Shown here piece by piece: positions 33,887 to 42,438 of a stretch of 64,000 nt of DNA; within the stretch, counting starts at the first letter, position 1; the number at the start of each line of letters is the position of its first letter. A program made the position numbers and the translations under genes. The DNA is from JACKEQ01 sp041389565 (GTDB taxonomy: Bacteria > Myxococcota_A > UBA796 > GCA-2862545): the NCBI GenBank assembly GCA_041389565.1, contig JAWKRP010000015.1:158069-222068 (forward strand). The letters are read 5' to 3'. Under the pieces are notes generated by a model that ran no database searches, had not been told where the DNA came from, and saw nothing but the letters and a program-made list of their open reading frames with translations.

Positions 33887-36387
33887 CACTTCTTCTGGGA
33901 CCCCGATGCGTGACAGCTCGCGCAGCCTATCCCGGACTGCAATGACATCGCGGGCACACCCGGGGGGATGTCGATGAGGTCGGTCTGGGACTGGAACTGC
34001 TTCTGCAGCGTGGGCAGATCGCTCGCGAGGCGCTCCTCGAGCAGCGACTGGAACGGCCACGTGGCGTAGGTCGGCATCGTCTTCGCGTTCGAGTAGCTCA
34101 GCTTCGCGAGGTCGAACTGGCCGGACTTCACCTGGAAGTCGCCCACGGCGAGGAAGTACCCCTCGAGGTTGTGAGGCGCGATGGGGTTCGCGTAGCACAC
34201 GGCCAGCTCAGGCTGGAGCACGGACTTCAGCGACAGGTACGACAGGACGAAGCGGTTGAACGGCATCTTCGCGGGCGGCGAGAACCCGGCGCACGCGCGC
34301 AGCAGCTGGGAGTACCCGAGCTGGGCCTGCACGTACCGCGGGTCGTCGACCGCGAGGAAAGTCGACGCGAGCCAGCCCTGCACGAAGCCGTCGAACTGGG
34401 GCACCTCCTGCGTGCTCTGGAGCACGTCGCGCTGGGTCGCCGCGAGCAGGTTCGCGTCGTGCCCGAGCCGCGCTTCGTGCCAGTGCGCCATCGCCATGAT
34501 GGCCGGCGCGAACGTGCTCGGTACGTCGTGGCTGTCGCGCGGCTCGAGCCGCAGCGTCTCCTCGGCGTACCAGATGCCCTTCGGCAGGTCCGACCGGAGC
34601 TCCATGGCGGGGGTGTTCGTGCGTCGCCGCTCCTGGAAGCGCCACAGGTGGGCCGCGCCGATCAGCGACGTGAGGATGGGGTCTTCGGGGTCTCCGCGGT
34701 ACGCGGCGTCGAGGTCCTCGAGCAGCCCGCCGATCTCGTCGTACCGCTGGCCGTGGAACACGTCCCAGAACCGCACGGACGCCGCGTGGGCCTCGGGCGT
34801 GCGGTCGGAGATGGGCTCGGGGAGCGGCACACGCTTCAACGGCAGGAAGACGAGGGCCGCGAGCAGCACGAGCCCGATCAGGGCCGCCAGCACGGACCTC
34901 CAGGGGAACGACGGCCCGAGGGAGTCGCCCGGGAAGTGCTGGATCACGAGCCCCTTGCTGTGCTCCATGATGGGCTCGATGAGCTCGAAGTTCGTGACCC
35001 CACCCACGTAGAACGTGCGGTGGCGCCCCTGGAGCGCGGTCAGGCGGTCGTACCAGCCGTCGGCGAAGTCGGTCGACTCCACGTGCTGGAAGTACATCCA
35101 CCGATCGAACGTGTGCCACGAGTCGTCCAGCGGACGCGGCTGGTTCGGGCGGTCGGCCCCGATCCGCATCTGCGCGAGCAGCGCGTCGACCCCGTCGAAC
35201 ACCGACTGGCGGACCTCCTCGAACGGCGTACCCGGAGCGGGGTCGCACCGGGTGTAGAACTGCACGAAGTCGCTGTCCTCACGGGCCTGGGCGATGGCCC
35301 ACGGGCGGTCCAGGGTGCTGTCGTCCTCCGGGAACACGCACAGGAGCGGGGCGCTCGCACGCATGGCCTGATCCAGGCCCGCCCCGAGGTCGCGGATCTG
35401 CCGGGTGGTCATGCAGTAGTCGTAGTAGGCGACCCGCTCGAACAGCTCGGCCTCGTCGGGCTTCAGGTCGAGGAACCGATCGAGCACGGGAAGCCGGAGG
35501 GGGCATGCGAGCACCACGGCATCGGCGATGATCTCGTCGGTCTCGGTGCGCTCGTCCGCGAGGTCCTGGTCGACCTGCTGGAACCGCACCCGGATGGGCC
35601 CTTCGTCGGGGCGCTCGATCGACACCACGTCGATGGCGAGCCGCACGTCGAGCTCCCAGGACAGGCGCTCCCACAGGCGCTGGAACCCCAGCTCGAACCG
35701 CTTCGGGTACGCCGTGAGCCACGGGCCCAGCACCGGGATCGACTTCAGGACCATCGGCCAGAAGGTCGCCAGCGTCATGAACTTCAGGCCGTACGGAGCG
35801 GCGGTCTTCCCGAGCTGGCCGTACCCCATCATCGTGATCGGCACCTGGAACAGGGGCGCCAGGTAGTAGTGCAGGTCGCGGTCGAGCACGGGCTGTGCGC
35901 GCAGCCAGTCGTCGAACGGCACGCACAGCTCGGGATGCTTCGAGACCCCCGAGAAGTCGGGCTTGTCGATGAGGTGGCGCAGATCCCAGCGCAGCTTCAT
36001 GTACCGGAACACCGCCCACGTGAAGTGCGGCAGCGGGATGGTGCCCTCGGGCCGCTCGCGCACGTACCGGAACAGCGAGTCGTACCGGACGGGCTTCGTG
36101 GCGTCGAGCGGCGCGTCCATCACCGCGAACGGCTTCTCCGAGTACATCTTCATGCCGAGCTTCTTCGCGACGGCCATCAGCTCGGTGTACGCCTTCGTCA
36201 CGAAGTTCGCGCCGAGGTCGAACGACTCCCCTCCCACCGTGAGGCTCTTGCACAGCCCGCCCACACGGGGCTCCCGCTCGAGCACGAGCACGTTCGTGTA
36301 GCCGCGCTCGCGGAGGTAGTAGGCCGTCGAGAGGCCGGCGGGCCCCGCTCCGATCACGACGATGCGCGACCCCTTGGAGAGCTTCAT
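33886..36387 (-). CDS. Membrane FAD amine-oxidase-like protein with C-terminal CXXCH
   Basis: 833 residues from ATG 36387. Residues 1-490 form a flavin amine-oxidase-type NAD(P)-binding-8 domain: IVVIGAGPAGLSTAYYL (9-25), EREPRVGGL (37-45), and a C-terminal flavin-contact stretch TFYVGGVTNFELIEPIMEHSKG. A single membrane segment (about 497-516) follows, then a helical TPR-like region (about 530-810). The last residues hold CASCH (822-826), the covalent haem c motif. With a cytoplasmic flavin domain and one TM, the tail would face the periplasm, where haem c is attached. Substrate unknown; similar flavoproteins act as desaturases, protoporphyrinogen oxidases or sugar mutases. Cotranscribed with the cyclase gene. 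Confidence 0.85.
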   Translation of the reverse strand: MKLSKGSRIVVIGAGPAGLSTAYYLRERGYTNVLVLEREPRVGGLCKSLTVGGESFDLGANFVTKAYTELMAVAKKLGMKMYSEKPFAVMDAPLDATKPVRYDSLFRYVRERPEGTIPLPHFTWAVFRYMKLRWDLRHLIDKPDFSGVSKHPELCVPFDDWLRAQPVLDRDLHYYLAPLFQVPITMMGYGQLGKTAAPYGLKFMTLATFWPMVLKSIPVLGPWLTAYPKRFELGFQRLWERLSWELDVRLAIDVVSIERPDEGPIRVRFQQVDQDLADERTETDEIIADAVVLACPLRLPVLDRFLDLKPDEAELFERVAYYDYCMTTRQIRDLGAGLDQAMRASAPLLCVFPEDDSTLDRPWAIAQAREDSDFVQFYTRCDPAPGTPFEEVRQSVFDGVDALLAQMRIGADRPNQPRPLDDSWHTFDRWMYFQHVESTDFADGWYDRLTALQGRHRTFYVGGVTNFELIEPIMEHSKGLVIQHFPGDSLGPSFPWRSVLAALIGLVLLAALVFLPLKRVPLPEPISDRTPEAHAASVRFWDVFHGQRYDEIGGLLEDLDAAYRGDPEDPILTSLIGAAHLWRFQERRRTNTPAMELRSDLPKGIWYAEETLRLEPRDSHDVPSTFAPAIMAMAHWHEARLGHDANLLAATQRDVLQSTQEVPQFDGFVQGWLASTFLAVDDPRYVQAQLGYSQLLRACAGFSPPAKMPFNRFVLSYLSLKSVLQPELAVCYANPIAPHNLEGYFLAVGDFQVKSGQFDLAKLSYSNAKTMPTYATWPFQSLLEERLASDLPTLQKQFQSQTDLIDIPPGVPAMSLQSGIGCASCHASGSQKK

Positions 36388-36432
36388 TTCCACGTGGTTT
36401 CCTCGGCTGCGGGAATACCACACGATCCGGCG

Positions 36433-37170
36433 TCAGAAGCGCTTCATCACGATCAGCCCTCCGCCGTCCCGTACCCACGGGAACACCCGCAGGCCGCGAG
36501 ACCCGGCCCGCGCCGGTGCCCACGCGCCGCTCCGGTACCGGGCCAGGTCGCGCGAGGCGTCCATCGGCTGCGTCCAGATCATCACCTCGCCCACGAGCAT
36601 GCCCGCGGCGGTCGTCAGCCAGGCCGACTCCCAGTCGTCGAACGCGAGACCGAGCACCGCGCCCGCACCCACGTTCAGCAGCACGTTGCCGGCGTGGGTG
36701 AGCCATCCCTTCCCGAAACGCTCGGCGCTGGCGGCGCGAACGAGCAGCCGCTCCGCTTCGGCGAGCACCTCGCAGGGCTCGCCACCCGACGCTTCCAGCG
36801 CCTCCAGCCGCCGCACGTTCCCCACCGTGCGGGGCGGCGCGACCAGCAGGAACCCCGCTCCGAGCGCCGTGGACGCCGAATTCACCACGAGCACGGGCGT
36901 CTGGCGGCGGTCGTCGAGGACCGGGATGGCCGCCAGCTGTCCGACCGTGAGCACCGAGAAGCCGGTGGTCCAGCCGAGGAACCACCGCTGGGCGTTCCGA
37001 CGCTCGCGCGGCAGGTGCTCGCGGAGGTACGCCAGGCGCGCTTCTGCCGGCAGACCCGCGAGAGCCGGAGAGACGTCCGGAGACCCCAGGGCGTCGACCG
37101 GACACTGCGCATCCGCGGCGGACGGGGTGGACAGCGCCAGCACGACCCCCAGGGCGCAGGCCGCCCTCAT
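36433..37170 (-). CDS. Exported membrane-associated protein of unknown function
   Basis: 245 residues, ATG 37170 overlapping the MFS gene stop by four bases. A signal peptide (MRAACALGVVLALSTPSAADA) precedes a mature part with four hydrophobic segments (about 65-85, 90-112, 160-178, 183-200). Only Cys23 (QCPVD) and a later PCEV are present. The pattern of paired hydrophobic segments is that of small outer- or inner-membrane proteins, without a recognised family. Third gene of the 39163-36433 operon. Confidence 0.75.
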   Translation of the reverse strand: MRAACALGVVLALSTPSAADAQCPVDALGSPDVSPALAGLPAEARLAYLREHLPRERRNAQRWFLGWTTGFSVLTVGQLAAIPVLDDRRQTPVLVVNSASTALGAGFLLVAPPRTVGNVRRLEALEASGGEPCEVLAEAERLLVRAASAERFGKGWLTHAGNVLLNVGAGAVLGLAFDDWESAWLTTAAGMLVGEVMIWTQPMDASRDLARYRSGAWAPARAGSRGLRVFPWVRDGGGLIVMKRF

Positions 37171-38336
37171 CGCGCGAGCTCGCCGGTCTCGACGGAGCGC
37201 TCCAGCACGGCCCACAGCACGAGCCCGGCCACGGCGGACACCGTGCACACGAGCATCATGTCGCGGTCGGACGCGAGGTCGGCGAGCAGGCCCGCGGCGG
37301 GCACGAGCACGAGCTTGGCGAGGTCCCACAGGCCCGTGAACAGGGCCATGGCGCTGCCGCGCAGGTCGGGCGAGGTGCGCGACACCGTCTGGCTCGACAG
37401 CACCGGGAAGCAGTACCCGTGCCCGATGCCCGCGAGCAGGCCCGACAGCGCGAACCCGAGCCCGGAGCCCGCGAACGCCGCCACGCCGATCGCACCGCAG
37501 TACGCCGCGAGCGCGGGCGGCACCATGCGCGACGGACCCACGCGATCCGGCAACGAAGCGCCCGCGAGCCGCACCGTGACGGCCCCGAACGCATACGTCA
37601 GCCAGATCACGCCCGGATTCGCGACGCCGCGGTTCGCCGCGATCACGGTGGCGAACGCCATGTACACGGCCACCAGGCCCGCGAACACGAGCGTAGCGAC
37701 CCACACCGGCCACAGCCCGCGGTGCCGCAGGGCGCGCGCGACCGCGCGAGGCCCCGGCGAGACGACCCCGACGGGACGCGTGGCTTCGGGCAGGGGCACG
37801 AGGAACGCGATGGACGCGAGCACCAGCAGCCCGACCGTCGGGAAGAAGCCGCGCAGGGCGGCCCCTTCGATGCCGAGCCCGCCGGCGAACGGCGTGACGA
37901 CGAGCGGGACGAGGCCCGAGATCCCGAACAGGGCGAGGCCCTCGGTGCGTCGACGCTCGGGCACGATGTCGGCGGCGAACGTGAAATATCCGGTGAACAG
38001 GGCGCCCTCGCCGATCCCGATGATGGCGTGGAGCAGCGTCACCCACGGCCCCACGGCATCGACCGTGAGCAGCGCCACCATGCCGCCGCCCACCACGACG
38101 GTGCCGACGTACAGCGTCGCCTTGCGCCCCACGCGGTCGAGGGCCCAGGCCACCAGGGGCCGCGCGAGCAACCCGCCGAGCGCAGACGCGCTCATCACGA
38201 CCCCCACCTGGGCGCGCGTGGCCCCGAGGAAGTCGAGCCACACCGGCAGCAGCACGAGCGACGAGTAGGCGAGCGCCTGGAGCAGGTGTGCCGCGTTCAG
38301 GAGCCCGAACGCCCGCGTGAACAGGGGCTCCACCAC
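37167..38336 (-). CDS. Major facilitator superfamily transporter
   Basis: 389 residues from GTG 38336 with about 12 hydrophobic segments. The MFS loop 2-3 signature is visible (GGLLARPLVAWALDRVGRKATLYVG), with the D-R-x-G-R-K core. The start is not certain because no strong ribosome site precedes either of the tandem GTG codons (38336, 38333). It moves a small solute by proton or ion coupling; drug efflux is possible but unproven. It lies 14 bp downstream of the acetyltransferase-like gene and overlaps the next gene. Confidence 0.9.
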   Translation of the reverse strand: MVEPLFTRAFGLLNAAHLLQALAYSSLVLLPVWLDFLGATRAQVGVVMSASALGGLLARPLVAWALDRVGRKATLYVGTVVVGGGMVALLTVDAVGPWVTLLHAIIGIGEGALFTGYFTFAADIVPERRRTEGLALFGISGLVPLVVTPFAGGLGIEGAALRGFFPTVGLLVLASIAFLVPLPEATRPVGVVSPGPRAVARALRHRGLWPVWVATLVFAGLVAVYMAFATVIAANRGVANPGVIWLTYAFGAVTVRLAGASLPDRVGPSRMVPPALAAYCGAIGVAAFAGSGLGFALSGLLAGIGHGYCFPVLSSQTVSRTSPDLRGSAMALFTGLWDLAKLVLVPAAGLLADLASDRDMMLVCTVSAVAGLVLWAVLERSVETGELAR

Positions 38337-38350
38337 GGGCGAGCCCGCGT

Positions 38351-39163
38351 TCAGGACCGCATCCGCAGGGCTTTCCGGCCTTGCACGCGCAGCGCCGTGC
38401 GGAGCACCCCGAGCGCCATGCGGGCCTCGATCCGCCCCGCCAGCACCAGCGTGCGGTCGGTGTCGAGCGGGCAGTGCTCCAGGTAGAACCGAACATCCGG
38501 ATGGTCGCTGGCGGCCGCCCGCGCGCGCGCCTCCGGGTCGGCGAACTCCTGGGACCGGGCGTGCGGCGAGACGAGCGGGGCCCCCGGCTCGGACGGGCAC
38601 AGCTCGAACCCGTACAGCTCGCAGAGGCGACGGGCGAGCGCCTCCTGCTCCGGGTCCTGCGTGTCGCCCGGACGCGGGTACACGGACGGGCAGTACCGCC
38701 GTGTGATCAGGTACGTGGCGGGCGTGAAGCTCCGCCCGAAGATGAGCGACACCCGACGGCGGCCCGCGGGGCTGAACAGGTAGCGCACGATGTCGGGCGT
38801 GTAGCTGCTCGTCACATTGCCCCGCCCGCGCGGACGCATGGCGGCATACCCCCGGTGCACGGCCACGTCGGTGCCGTCGAGCGTCAGGTCGTCGCGCCGG
38901 TACACGCTGCAGCCCTCCAGCACGCCATCCACCTCCGCGAGCCGCAGCAGCACGTGCGTCGCGAGGGGGTCGGTGCAGAACGCACGCACGCCGCCCCCGC
39001 CGGGGAAGAACTCCGAGAACAGGCGCTCCACGCGGTCGAGCAGCTCGGCACGCTCGGCGGGCCCGAGCCGGAGCAGGTCGACCGCCCGGACCACGGGGCG
39101 ACCCTGCCGCACCGCGGGGCGCCCCAGCGTTCGGACAGACCAGCGCTCGAGGACCTGCAGCAT
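38351..39163 (-). CDS. Protein of unknown function (possible acyltransferase fold)
   Basis: 270 residues from ATG 39163. No signal peptide. The central part (about 75-160) has alternating beta strands (THVLLRLAEVDGVLEGCSVYRRDDL, HRGYAAMRPRGRGNVTSSY) compatible with an N-acyltransferase (GNAT/acyl-homoserine-lactone-synthase-like) fold, but the acetyl-CoA motif is not clear. It is first in an operon with the MFS transporter, so a metabolite that is modified and then exported is one possibility. It is divergent from the Ser/Thr kinase gene; 39164-39264 is the shared promoter region. Confidence 0.65.
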   Translation of the reverse strand: MLQVLERWSVRTLGRPAVRQGRPVVRAVDLLRLGPAERAELLDRVERLFSEFFPGGGGVRAFCTDPLATHVLLRLAEVDGVLEGCSVYRRDDLTLDGTDVAVHRGYAAMRPRGRGNVTSSYTPDIVRYLFSPAGRRRVSLIFGRSFTPATYLITRRYCPSVYPRPGDTQDPEQEALARRLCELYGFELCPSEPGAPLVSPHARSQEFADPEARARAAASDHPDVRFYLEHCPLDTDRTLVLAGRIEARMALGVLRTALRVQGRKALRMRS

Positions 39164-39264
39164 CGACGACCCGGGGGTGGGGTCTGGGCCGTATCCCGGT
39201 CCCCCGCGGGACGGCGACCCCGGTCCGGGCGCGAACGCGTTGTACAGTCCGACCCGGAGGTCTC

Positions 39265-42200
39265 GTGGGGTCGTACCGCGTGGGGGCATTCGAGCTGCTC
39301 CGCCCCGCCGGACAGGGCGGGATGGGGCTCGTGTTCGAGGCGCGCCACACCACCCTCGGCACGCCGGTCGCCGTGAAGGTGCTGTCGGCCGACCTCGGCG
39401 CCGAAGCGCTCCAGGGCTTCCAGAACGAGATCGTCGCGATGGCGGCCCTCGACCACCCCAACATCGCGCGGGTGCTCGACCACGGAGTGCTCTCCGAGCC
39501 CAGCCCACACGGGCTGTCTGCGGGGGCCCCGTGGTTCGCGCTGGAGTTCTGCAGCAGCGACCTGAGGCGCGAGCTGCTGCGGGTGGAGTCGTGGGTGCCC
39601 ATCCGGGTGGCGCTCGACACGCTGATGTCGGCGCTCGCCTACGCGCACGCCCGTGGGGTCGTCCACCGCGACCTGAAGCCGTCGAACATCCTGTTCGCGC
39701 TCCCCGACGACCTGCGTCCGGGCATGAAGCTCGCAGACTTCGGCATCGCGATCTTCGAGGGGGCGGCCAGCTCGCACGGCTCGTTCGGCACGCCCCTGTT
39801 CATGGCGCCCGAGCAGTACGACGAGAGCGGCACCCCGTTCGGGCCCTGGACCGACCTGTACGCCGTGGGCGTGCTGCTCTGGCGCTTGATCACGGGGAAG
39901 CGGCCGTTCCCCGCGTCGACGTACGAGGTGCTGTTCGACCGCAAGAACCGCGGCGACATCGGCCCGTTCGAGCCGAGGTTCGCGCCGCCGCCCGGCCTCG
40001 AGGCCTGGCTGCGTCAGTGCCTGCAGCCCCACCCGCGAGACCGGTTCTCGTGCGTGGCCGACGCGCTCGCGGCCCTCGACGGCACCCCCGGCCCCGCGCC
40101 CGTGCCAGAGAGCTGGACGCGCGAGGATCCCCCGGTCCCGCCGGCCCAGATGGTGGGTGCGGGCCTGTCGCTCGTGGCCCTGCGTCGCCCCGCGTTCCTC
40201 GGGCGTGGCGAGGAGCGCGACACCCTGTGGGCGCACCTGTCGATGGCCGACGGCGGGCGCATGTCGCGGGTGTGGCTCGACGGCGAGCCCGGCGTGGGTG
40301 CGTCGACGCTCGGGCGCTGGCTCGTCCAGGCGGCCCGGGAGCGGTCCGGAGTCGTGGCCGGCGAGGTGTGCGCCGAGCCGGGAGACGTGCCGGGTACCGC
40401 CGTGGTGCGCCTGCTGGAGTCCGCGCTCGGGCTCGGATGGGGCGAGCCCTCCACCCGGGTCGCACGCGGGCGGGCCGCGCTCGCTCGGCTCGGTCTCGAC
40501 GGCCAGGAGGCGGTGTGCGACCTCGCTCTCGCCGAGCGCACCCTCGAGCCCGGCGTGCGCCACGGCGCCGCGCTGGCCGTGCTGAGCGCGATCTGCCAGG
40601 AGCGCACGCTGCTCCTGTTCGCCGACGACGTCGACCTCGACCCCGACCTCGCCGAGCTGGTTCGCCGCGCCGTGCTGGAGCTGCCCCGCCGCAGCCTGCT
40701 CGTGTGCCGGGGCGGTCCGGTACCGGGTCCCGGGTGGCAGACGCTCCCGGTCGATCCCCTGCCCCGCCGCGTGCTGTCGGGCGCGCTCGACTACCTGCTG
40801 CCCTTCGAGGCCCAGGCGAACGGGGCGATCGTCGACGAGGCGCGCGGGAGGCCGGCCGTGGCGGTGCAGCTCGTGCACCACCTCGCGCGTGCCGGACGCA
40901 TCGAGCCGGGCCCGCACGGGTACGGGTTCACGGGCACGCTACAGACCGGACGCGACGACGTCGGGCCCCTGCTCGATCGGCTCGACGCCCCCGGGCGCGC
41001 CGCGCTGGCGCGGGCCTGCGTGCTCGGGCCCTCGGTCGATCGGCGGGTGTGGTGGGCATCCTGCGCCGACCTGGCGGTCACCCCCGGAGCCCTGGAGGAG
41101 GCCTGGCAGCGTGCGGGCCTGCTCCGACCCCAGCCCGGCGGCTTCGCCTTCCAGCCCGAGCTCCATGCGGCGCTGCTCCGCCAGGTCCGGCGCGACCCCG
41201 ACCACCCCGCGCACTGCCGCGCGTGCGCGCTCGCGCTGGAAGGGCTCGACGGCGACCCCCTCGCGATCGGGCGCGCGTGGATGAGCGCGGGCGAGGCCGA
41301 GCGCGGAACGCGCGCGTGGCTGGCGGGCTGGGACGCCATCCTGGTCGAGCAGGGCGCGACCCTCAGCCTCGGGCTGGCCCGGGAGGCGGGCGAGGCGATC
41401 GCTGCGCTACCGCTCCAGGAGTCCCTGCACGGCCGCCTGTGGAACTGCGAGGTCGTGTGCCTGCGCCTGCTCGACGGCTCCGACGCCGCCGAGGAGCGCT
41501 CGCGGGAGATCTTCCGCATCGCCATGCGGGAGGGGTGGTCGGCCGAGGCCGGGATCGCCGCATGGAACCTCGGGAACAGCCTGCACGAGCAGCCGAGGCG
41601 GGCGCTGCACGCTCTCCAGCGGGGCCTCGACGTGCTCGGTGACCGCGACGAGCCGTACGTACGGGGACTGCTCCACTACCGCATGCACGTGAGCTCCATG
41701 CTGCTCGGCGAAGCCGGACCGGGCCTCGCGCATGCCGAGCAGGCGTTCCTCGCCTTCGACCGGGCCACCGGGGTCCGCGCGCGCGACTACGCCCATCGCG
41801 CCGCCCTGGAGCTGGCGCAGGGGCGCGGCGACCTCGAAGAGGCCCTGCTGCACGCACGCGCCTGCGTCCAGCTCGCGCGGGAGGGCTCCATGGGCGGGCT
41901 CGCGTCCCGCCTGAACCGCGAGGCCGACCTCCTGATGCGCCTCGGCGAGCTCGAGGAGGCGAGCGACGTGCTCCAGGAGGCCGTCGACTTCCACCGGATG
42001 TTCGGCGAGGACTCCGGGCGCGCCGACTCGCTCGTGAACCGCATGGTGTGCATCGCCCGGCTCGGGCGGTGGGACGAGGTCCCCTCGCTCGCCGAGGCCA
42101 CCCTGCGCTCCTCGCCCGGGAACCACGTGGCGCGGGCCTGCGCGCTGTTCCACGGCGTCGCGCTGGGCCACCTGGGCCAGTGGCCTGCCGCCCGGGCCCA

Positions 42201-42369
42201 CCTCGACGACGTGCTGGAGTGGCTCGGCGGGCCGCATCGGGTGGAGGCCGACTTCGCCTTCATCCTCGACTCGCTCGCCGAGCTCGACACCGCCCCCGGG
42301 GATCTCGCGGAGCGCGCGCGGGTGCTGGCCGAATCCGAGCACGCCGCGCTCCAGGGCGACAGAGCGTAA
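39265..42369 (+). CDS. Ser/Thr protein kinase fused to degenerate AAA-type ATPase and TPRs
   Basis: 1034 residues from GTG 39265, with GGAGG four bases upstream. The Hanks-type kinase (about 5-275) is complete: GQGGMG (16-21), K38, HRDLKPSN (134-141), DFG (158-160), APEQ (181-184). The ATPase-like module (about 308-600) has FLGRGEERDTLWAHL and a P-loop GEPGVGAS, in which Ala346 replaces the essential Lys; a Walker-B-like LLLFADDVDLD follows. TPR-like repeats fill about 650-1034. This layout is typical of myxobacterial PknB-like kinases with STAND tails. The lost lysine suggests the ATPase part no longer hydrolyses ATP and serves as a sensor or scaffold. Confidence 0.92.
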   Translation: MGSYRVGAFELLRPAGQGGMGLVFEARHTTLGTPVAVKVLSADLGAEALQGFQNEIVAMAALDHPNIARVLDHGVLSEPSPHGLSAGAPWFALEFCSSDLRRELLRVESWVPIRVALDTLMSALAYAHARGVVHRDLKPSNILFALPDDLRPGMKLADFGIAIFEGAASSHGSFGTPLFMAPEQYDESGTPFGPWTDLYAVGVLLWRLITGKRPFPASTYEVLFDRKNRGDIGPFEPRFAPPPGLEAWLRQCLQPHPRDRFSCVADALAALDGTPGPAPVPESWTREDPPVPPAQMVGAGLSLVALRRPAFLGRGEERDTLWAHLSMADGGRMSRVWLDGEPGVGASTLGRWLVQAARERSGVVAGEVCAEPGDVPGTAVVRLLESALGLGWGEPSTRVARGRAALARLGLDGQEAVCDLALAERTLEPGVRHGAALAVLSAICQERTLLLFADDVDLDPDLAELVRRAVLELPRRSLLVCRGGPVPGPGWQTLPVDPLPRRVLSGALDYLLPFEAQANGAIVDEARGRPAVAVQLVHHLARAGRIEPGPHGYGFTGTLQTGRDDVGPLLDRLDAPGRAALARACVLGPSVDRRVWWASCADLAVTPGALEEAWQRAGLLRPQPGGFAFQPELHAALLRQVRRDPDHPAHCRACALALEGLDGDPLAIGRAWMSAGEAERGTRAWLAGWDAILVEQGATLSLGLAREAGEAIAALPLQESLHGRLWNCEVVCLRLLDGSDAAEERSREIFRIAMREGWSAEAGIAAWNLGNSLHEQPRRALHALQRGLDVLGDRDEPYVRGLLHYRMHVSSMLLGEAGPGLAHAEQAFLAFDRATGVRARDYAHRAALELAQGRGDLEEALLHARACVQLAREGSMGGLASRLNREADLLMRLGELEEASDVLQEAVDFHRMFGEDSGRADSLVNRMVCIARLGRWDEVPSLAEATLRSSPGNHVARACALFHGVALGHLGQWPAARAHLDDVLEWLGGPHRVEADFAFILDSLAELDTAPGDLAERARVLAESEHAALQGDRA

Positions 42370-42438
42370 CTGCGGGGTAACCGTCGGAGCCTTCCGCCAG
42401 TCCGCGCCCACCGCTAGAGTCGGAGGCCGGAGCGTCCC

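Noticed and set aside
29261..33913. 1550-residue ORF opposite the cyclase gene
   Set aside because: It is a shadow: its composition (Arg, His, Glu, Leu runs) has no domain, while the minus strand carries complete cyclase, ATPase and TPR motifs.
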